From: Chelydra serpentina
Lineage: Eukaryota > Chordata > Testudines > Chelydridae
Assembly: GCA_037349315.1 (NCBI GenBank)
Contig: JBAIAC010000007.1
Location: forward strand, 44,321,001-44,385,000
Direction: 5' to 3'
Length of the DNA stretch: 64,000 nucleotides
Positions 57,437-64,000 of this stretch are shown here, one piece after another. The position numbers were made by a program, and so were the translations under genes. Numbering within the stretch: position 1 is the stretch's first letter; each line of letters starts with the position of its first letter. Under the pieces are notes generated by a model. That model searched no databases. It saw only the letters and a program-made list of their open reading frames with translations, and was not told where the DNA came from.

Positions 57437-58539
57437 ATGGATTTCCATTCTTTCAAAGGTCTGTATTTTGAAGTATAACCTTAACTCAGATTTTCTGTGC
57501 TCTCTGGCTTTTTTTATTCAATAAACATTTAAAAAAAGAAAGAACAACCCCCAGTCACTTAGGCTGGGATTTTCAAAGAGGCAAAGTAGTTAGGATACCA
57601 ACTCCCATTGAATTTCGGATGGATGTGGTTCCTAATGCCCTTAGGCTCCTCTAAAAATCTACTTGTAAGGCTTTTGTTCCTTAAATTAAATAAACAGTAT
57701 TTAAAGGCTTAACTCCTGTTTAACAAATCTTTTCTTTCCTAGGACTTTTATTTTTATCATGTTAAAAAGTTTAATTAATTGTTCTATAACACTTCAATGC
57801 ACGTTATTGGTTTTGAAAGATTAAATGTCTTGATCTCTACATATGTGAAGTATTAATATCATATAACCCTGTAGGAGTCCCTGAGTAGTTATAGTCCCAA
57901 TGAGACCATGGAATGATAATTGCTGAAGTTTCTTGGAACTTTCAGCTGTGTAGTTTTTACAAACATTGAAGACTTCTGACAGGCACAAATCAAACAAAAC
58001 TCCACAATTTATCCAAACTAAGCAATAGAGTTAAACACATAACATGTATGGAATACAATAAATTGACTCTGAAATTTCTAGGCTAAGCTGCTTTCAAATT
58101 ATAAGTGGGCAAAAAAGATAGGAAAATTTTCCAAAGATAAAATCTGATTATTTTCAAACTGTCTTACTATATTTTATTAAAACCTTCCCTGGTAACTCCA
58201 ATACATTAAAAATCTCCATGGGGCTCTGGCATTGGACATTACATGTGAAAATTCCAAAAGATTAGTTCAGTTTTGGTAAGATTAGAGTATGTATATGAGG
58301 GTCAAATTAAGATTTATAATGGAAAGTCTATATAGGTTCTTGTACCATCCTCATCACTGTAGTATCCACACACCTTCTAATAATACATTAAGTGATGTGA
58401 CTACTATTTGTCACATGTGATTCATTTCTTCTTTCATTCTCTCCTGGGATGAGGGTGGAATTGTGTATGCAATGTAGTGTTTTGATAGGTTTGGGTTTTT
58501 TAAACAGTAAATATTTACATGTTGCTCTTTGTTAGGGAA
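57437..58539. other. Unassigned AT-rich stretch
   Basis: About 57560-57620 (gggattttcaaagaggcaaa) may be part of the old palindromic repeat also seen at 13.9 and 47.7 kb. No gene. Confidence 0.4.
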
Positions 58540-59760
58540 GGCAAGGCCATATAATTAGCCTTGCACTTGGAGTGGAAGGTGACAAAGTGTATTCTTGTGG
58601 GAATTTGTTCCACAGTCTAGGGCCAGTCTGAGGACTGAGAAAGCTCTGTCTCCTGCACAGATGAGCTTTTTATCCTATGATAGAAAGTTCAGTTGTTCCT
58701 GAGGAGAAGAATTGTCATTATGGTCCTCATTCTGGAGCTTTAGTTGATATTTTATATATTCTGGGCCCAGACCACTGAAAATCTTGAATATAAGATTTGA
58801 CTCAATATTCTAAGAGAAGATAGAGTGGTGAGCAAAGAACAACTCTGGTGTGCTCGGAGAAGTCTATAATTCTGAGGAGACATCCAGACACCTTCTGAAT
58901 TTGTTTGCTAAGGGCTAATGGCTTCTTTCCCAGGTATATTTCATTGCTATTGTCCAGATAGGGTGTGATGAAGGCTTTGTAGAACTGACAACTCCATGAG
59001 ATGGAGTTTCCTTGCTAAACAAAATAATGGTAAAAATGATTAGTTGTGGATGTTGCTATGTGGGACCTTAGTGTTGAAGATGAATCCAAGAGCATTCCTA
59101 AACTACAGAGAGAATTGACCAATTGTGGATGTGTACCACAGGAGAATGCACTGTGGCTGCAAACTCCTCAAAAACCTCAAAAGGTTTTCATTTCCTCACC
59201 AGCATCACCTTTTTCTTGCTTAGGGTTCAGCTTCAGTCATGAGCTCATCTCATTCAAACACTGGATCATCATTGTGGTAGTAACCGGGTCATATGTGGTG
59301 AAGGATAAGTACAGCTGGGTCATCTGCATGTTTCTGGCACTTGAGCCATGTCATTTTGCCAACTCACCTAGTGGCATCATGTAGATGTTGGACTGGTGAG
59401 AGAATTGATTCACTTGGGGACTCCACAAGACAAAGAGTTAATGATGGAGGTATAGTTTCCCATCACTGCTCTTGGACTGAATCTCTACAGGAAGGAATTA
59501 AATTATTTTATCACATTCTCCTGGATCTCTGCTACCTGTTGCAGGTGGGACAGAAGTATGCTATGGTCAACTCTGTTGAATGCTGAAGAGAGGTCCAAGA
59601 GAATGAAAATTGATGCAGTCCTTCCATTGATAGTAGGACATCCTCTATCAGTGATACTAAAGCTGTTTCCACCCCATGTTCTAGCTTGTGTCAGGTCTAG
59701 GATATTGGCTTCACTTGGATGAGCTTGTAGTCAGCCTTTGGTTACCTTCTCTTTGAGCTT
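58540..59760 (-). mobile_element. L2-like LINE, antisense, decayed
   Basis: The minus strand keeps reverse-transcriptase motifs at plausible spacing: ILLDLSSAFNRVDHS at about 59560-59615, GVP at about 59416-59424, NIYMMPLGEL at about 59360-59390, and ADD followed in another frame by TQLYLSF at about 59300-59328. The distances (about 60 and 33 residues) match those in the CR1 copies here. ADDTQLYLSF is L2-like and unlike the FADDTKLGG of CR1. Stops and shifts are common. The part below 59000 is assigned to it only by continuity. Confidence 0.6.
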
Positions 59761-61990
59761 GCTCAGGAAATTGTGATACCTGTAGTAGTTGGCTAGATTT
59801 GATATATCCAGAGTGTGTTTCTTCAGGTCTTCATCTGTACTCTTCCCCAATCTGAGCCCTGTTTTGAACAACAGCTACAATGCAACGAAACTTGTGCTAA
59901 TGGTTACCTACTAACCATAGTCACCTGTTTCAAGAACCTGTAATAATCCAGTCTGCATCTGTTCCTGCAGTGTTGTTTAGTCACATGATACAACCAGCTG
60001 AAAAAATAGAATAGCAGTCAGTTTGGTAGTGGTTAACTGCGTTTTTTTCTTTCCAACTCTTAAAATGATGATTGGGAATTAAGAAAAAATATCTTTGCAG
60101 TTTACCTTTAAGGACCCCATGAGTTAGTCTCTTCCTACAAGAACAGTGTATTGCCTCAGCAGAACTCTTGCCAGCCTGGGGCAGGAAATCACAGATCTCT
60201 TGCAATGCTGTATCTTTAGGCCACCTGACTGGCTCCATAATTTACTCTCTAGTTTTAAGGATGTTTCAACAAAGCATTTGCCTACATATATGCATAGGCT
60301 GGCTCTTTTTCTCCTCCAGTACATAAATATGCTTGGTCAATTTTTTGTTGCTATTAGTATTTTATTTAACAAATTGCTATAAATGCATCTCACAGCCCAT
60401 TTGATTTTTTTTAACATGTCTCCTTTTTAACTAAGGGGCTTCATATCCGTGGTGTCTATATTCAGCACAACGGAGTGGTAAGCAATGAAATGAAAATGTA
60501 AACTAGTAAACGCTACAGTAATGAGAAACAGCACAGACTGATCAATACCATAGTGGGTAAAGAAGTGATGAAACAGTGAGCCATAAGTTTTTATCAGTAC
60601 AGCACAGAATATATATATATGACTCCCAGTGGTGTGTTTCTTACTATTTCAAAAAAGTACCCAAGATTGAGGTGGCACAGGTCCAGTCCCTTGGGCCTCC
60701 TTAAAGAAACCACAACTGTTCAGTAGCAGTATAACAGATGTTCCAAAGAATCATTAGCAATCTAAATGTTTGTGTGAGCAGATGTACCACTTCTACTACA
60801 GCTAACTTTGGGGGAGAGGGAGGTTTGAAGAAAATCAATAATGAGCAGATCTGTATAAAATTACTCATCTAATTATATTGAAAAGGGGGATTAAGGTTCT
60901 TTGCTTGTGGCTGATCCATAAGATAGGAAGACAATTGGTAAGGAGAGAAATTAGAGCAATCTTGTACCATTGACTTGGCACCAATCACTAGGATCAACAA
61001 AAAGCAAAACAATAGCTAGTATAAAAGAGAAGCTAATGCCAAAAAACTGCAGTCTTGTTTTCAATGCATATCACTAGAGGCACATGGTCTGGAGGAGCCA
61101 TTAAGAAAAAGAATGAGTAAAGTGTAGAGAGGAGCCTAAAAGATTGGAAAAAAAATTGGGTTACCCATCAGGTAATATATTTAATGTGTGGCAAGACCAC
61201 TTAAACTTGTGGCGTTTGCAAACATTACAGGCAACACCAGGCTTCTGGGAATAGTGCATTCGAAGAGTTAGAGAATTCTTCCAGTCCTGAGGTCAGGTTA
61301 GACTCTACCCATGTATACATATATAGTTATTGTAGGTGGCAGAGAGTATTTTGATTCAGGGCAGTCTCAGGAAGGGGTGAGTGTGTGAAAGAGAAACAAT
61401 TACAATTTTCTGTGTCCCAAGGGTTCAAACTCATCTTGTATGTAGCCCTGCTTATCCCCACCCAACCTCCCCATGGCTTTGATGGTAGAGAATTATGCCT
61501 ACCACTGGAATAATATTAATTCCTTAAACAATTATTAAAAAATGAGTAGGAGATTATTGGAAATTGATACCTTGGCAGGGAAGGCAAATTCTGATACTCC
61601 TGTAATTTGTTATTTGACCTTGCATATATTTTTGCAAAATTTAGGGGGCAGTGGGTAGAGAGATAATGAGTGATAGAGAATTAAATGGCAGAGTACCTAC
61701 CCCGGTCTTGATCACACTCTGTACCAGTCTATGCTACACTGACGGTAAATACAATAGCTGGGGATCACTGTGGATGTTCTGGCCATACCCCTCCTCCATC
61801 CATGTGTCCTATACTGGCAATAAACATGGGAGTTGTTATAGAGCCACCATGCCAGCTCTACAACACAAAAGCATCCAGCCTGAGATGATCTTCTCATGAT
61901 AGATTACACTGGCTTTAGGGCCATGCTCCGGCAGCAGTGGAGGAATTGGTCAAAAATCTATCTATAGTTACATAGGCTGTGTATGAACAC
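59761..61990. other. Unassigned stretch
   Basis: No gene and no named repeat. A short (TA)n tract lies at about 60609-60620. Small frames on both strands (60-85 codons) have no recognisable domain. Confidence 0.45.
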
Positions 61991-62840
61991 TATAAACAAT
62001 AGCCTTTTGCTATTTCAATATTTGTCTCCTTTCTGCATAGGAAATTTTATGTAGATATAGGCTGAGGCTTTGTTTTCCAACAGCCATTATTATTTGCCAT
62101 TTAGACAAAGAAAATGGAACGTTCACTAATGTTTGTTCAGAGCTTGCCATTGTATTCATTCTGTTTGAAAAACGGATCTGTCCTCCTTTGAACATCATTG
62201 CCACTAAACAATGTAGTCCTGCATCTGATACGTTGTAAAACAAAACCGCATACAAACCAGACAAAATAAAGCATCTCTGTGAGGTGAAAAGGACAATCAA
62301 TTAGATTCATTATCTGTTCTACATTCTAGTCACTGCTTTTAAAGAAAAGGGAGTACATAATACCATGGCAACAGTTTGAACTGCAGTTCTTTATGGTATA
62401 TAATCATTAGGGGTTCTTCAGAATTCCCTGAAAACTGATATAAAAAAATCCACAGTAGTTGTACTACCTACATTTATGCTGATTAAATGACAAGTTTGTA
62501 ATTTACAGGTGCCTTATTGCCATGGGAATGCAATCATACAATTCCATTTTAGAACTCAAGGGTTTTTTGAAACATGCTGTAGCTGTATGATCACTAGCTG
62601 GGCTGCAAGCTAAGATTAAATTGAAAGGCTAGCATGTAGATTTTAGAACATGGTGTTGACATTTACTGGCCAATCATATTTTGCAACTCTCCTGCATGAC
62701 AGCAGATGTTGACCTTTCAAGCTTTCCCTGTCTGCTTTCATGCATTACCTGCAGAAATTAACATTAACTTGCTTCTTGCGCCTTGCTGCTATTAATGTCA
62801 TCTGGGAATTGAGAATCATGAATTCATTTATTACACAGAC
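61991..62840. other. Possible conserved noncoding blocks
   Basis: Two blocks, about 62010-62330 and 62590-62830, lack repeat features and contain long balanced-composition stretches (for example ccatttagacaaagaaaatg and ctgcatgacagcagatgttg). They resemble conserved noncoding elements in style. This is an impression; no alignment was possible. Confidence 0.2.
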
Positions 62841-63746
62841 TTGAGACCCATTTTAAACTCTAAGCACAGAAGGGTTGCTCCTGGGAGCTGGTATTTTTGG
62901 AAGCTGCTTCAACTACCTTTGTGGCTAAGGGATAGCTGGGAGCTATAGAGTAGGAAATGTCACCAGGAACAAGAGGAGAAAAAAAGACAGTGGAGGACAG
63001 ATTCAAGGAGAAACCTAGGGGCCAAATAGTTGCACATGGAACTGGATGATGCAGGTTTGAAGTCTAAAAGTCAAACATTTTAACCAGTTCTAATGGAGTT
63101 CAGAACTAGTTGCAAAGTAGTGGTATCTGCTGCTCTTGTTAACTGAAAACTGAGAATGTGAGCCTGCATAATACATAATCTGATAACAAGACACTTCAGG
63201 GGTTGCACAGTATTGCCTGGGGCCCTCTGATATTATATGATATTATACTCTGAGGGAAATAATAACTTGGGTAGAGATGTCATAGGCAATCCAGCTAAGA
63301 TTTTTGCTATAGTATGAGTAAATGATGGGGTATTGTACCTAGCAAGCAACTAGAAGGGAGGATATTTTCATACCCATACCTTCACCTACCTACAGCGTCA
63401 AGGCTGTGTTGTGCAAATCATTCTTAAGAGTTCTGCTTCCTGAAGATGGTGCCTATAAGAATGATACTATAGCACAGAAAAAGCTCACTTCTGTTAGTAT
63501 AATATCCTTCCTGCAAGCATCACTAAGCAGAGAAATTATTTCTGTGAACAATGTCCCCGTGCAGTATTTCAGTATATTTGTGGGTAGCTTTAATAAATGC
63601 ACATCCCTAATCTTGTGGTTAAATACATTTAAGCAATATACCTCATTAAATGACACATTTGTATACATTTACATAGACCACCATGCAACATGCCTCTCCA
63701 AAAAAAAAAAAGAAAATCAGTAATAATAAAAAAATTAATTGTATAA
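62841..63746. other. Unassigned stretch
   Basis: An A-tract lies at about 63699-63712. The 105-codon plus frame at 63406-63723 ends in the A-tract and has no recognisable domain. Confidence 0.4.
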
Positions 63747-63851
63747 TGGGACAGATTTTTCATATATTACAATGGAGAAAAGATATGTTATATTTGCCAG
63801 GAAAAGGGACACTTTTCTTATGACTGTCTGATCCAGAAACAACAAACAGAA
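63747..63851 (+). pseudogene. Orphan CCHC zinc-knuckle peptide (35 codons)
   Basis: Between stops at 63744 and 63852 the plus strand encodes a peptide with EKICYICQEKGHFSYDC (63777-63827), a perfect CX2CX4HX4C zinc knuckle that also has the usual aromatic residue after the first Cys and Gly before His. Such knuckles bind single-stranded nucleic acid and occur in retroelement Gag proteins and cellular ZCCHC proteins. No neighbouring gag, protease or splice-site arrangement was recognised, although atgtaagc follows at 63857. It could be a retroelement remnant, a short exon or chance. It is too short for most gene finders. Confidence 0.4.
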
Positions 63852-64000
63852 TAGTTATGTAAGCTAGCCAGGGGAAGAAATTATACTGCCTTTCATTATG
63901 ATCATCTTTGAAGGCACCTAAACTCATGCAACAATTGGTGCTGTACTTTACAAATGCTATCACAATGCTGAGAGCAGATCTGCAATTACTCAGCTAAAGC
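63852..64000. other. Window edge, nothing assigned
   Basis: No feature recognised. Any continuation of the zinc-knuckle locus would lie beyond the window. Confidence 0.4.

Overview
This is a repeat-rich, AT-rich stretch of a reptile nuclear genome, most likely a turtle. The evidence is the set of repeats: several CR1 LINEs with the usual 3' end (tcatagaatcatagaatc on the strand shown), a tRNA-headed SINE with a CR1-like tail of the turtle Cry/PolIII type, Penelope-like retroelement tails, hAT elements with 8-bp target duplications, and many Harbinger (PIF) elements whose ends read GGSYWKGTCTACACT. I found no host gene, no exon I can defend, and no rRNA or tRNA gene. Nearly all long reading frames belong to decayed transposons, so the window reads as a gene desert or part of a very long intron.

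Layout. 0-3 kb: a hairpin repeat, then an old CR1 interrupted by a Harbinger MITE and followed by a duplicated CR1 tail. 3-8.7 kb: unique-looking sequence with ancient repeat scraps. 8.7-10.3 kb: a young, 5'-truncated CR1 with an open reverse-transcriptase frame. 10.3-19 kb: mostly unassigned, one MITE. 19-30 kb: the densest zone, holding an old CR1, Harbinger ends, a second young CR1 nearly identical to the first, a hAT element with very long inverted arms, a Harbinger element with a broken transposase, a MITE, and a Penelope tail carrying a SINE. 31-38 kb: a hAT MITE, a TG microsatellite and a GC-rich minisatellite. 37-44 kb: two diverged LTR-like units in the same orientation, each with its own insertion, flanking a Penelope endonuclease fragment. 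45-52 kb: two old CR1s, each carrying a short Penelope tail with a clear target duplication. 52-60 kb: a 779-bp Harbinger, a palindromic hAT, a sense-strand CR1 scrap and an L2-like LINE. 60-64 kb: unassigned sequence with two possible conserved noncoding blocks and an orphan CCHC zinc-knuckle peptide.

Relations among the elements. CR1 machinery probably moved the SINE, whose last ~65 bp match the CR1 3' end. The Harbinger copy at 26.7-27.7 kb shows the sort of transposase that could have moved the nearby MITEs. The most unusual structures are the hAT element built from two inverted copies of its own transposase 3' end, and the hammerhead-like ribozyme core that recurs in all four Penelope tails. 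All family names rest on my reading of the sequence; no database search was possible.
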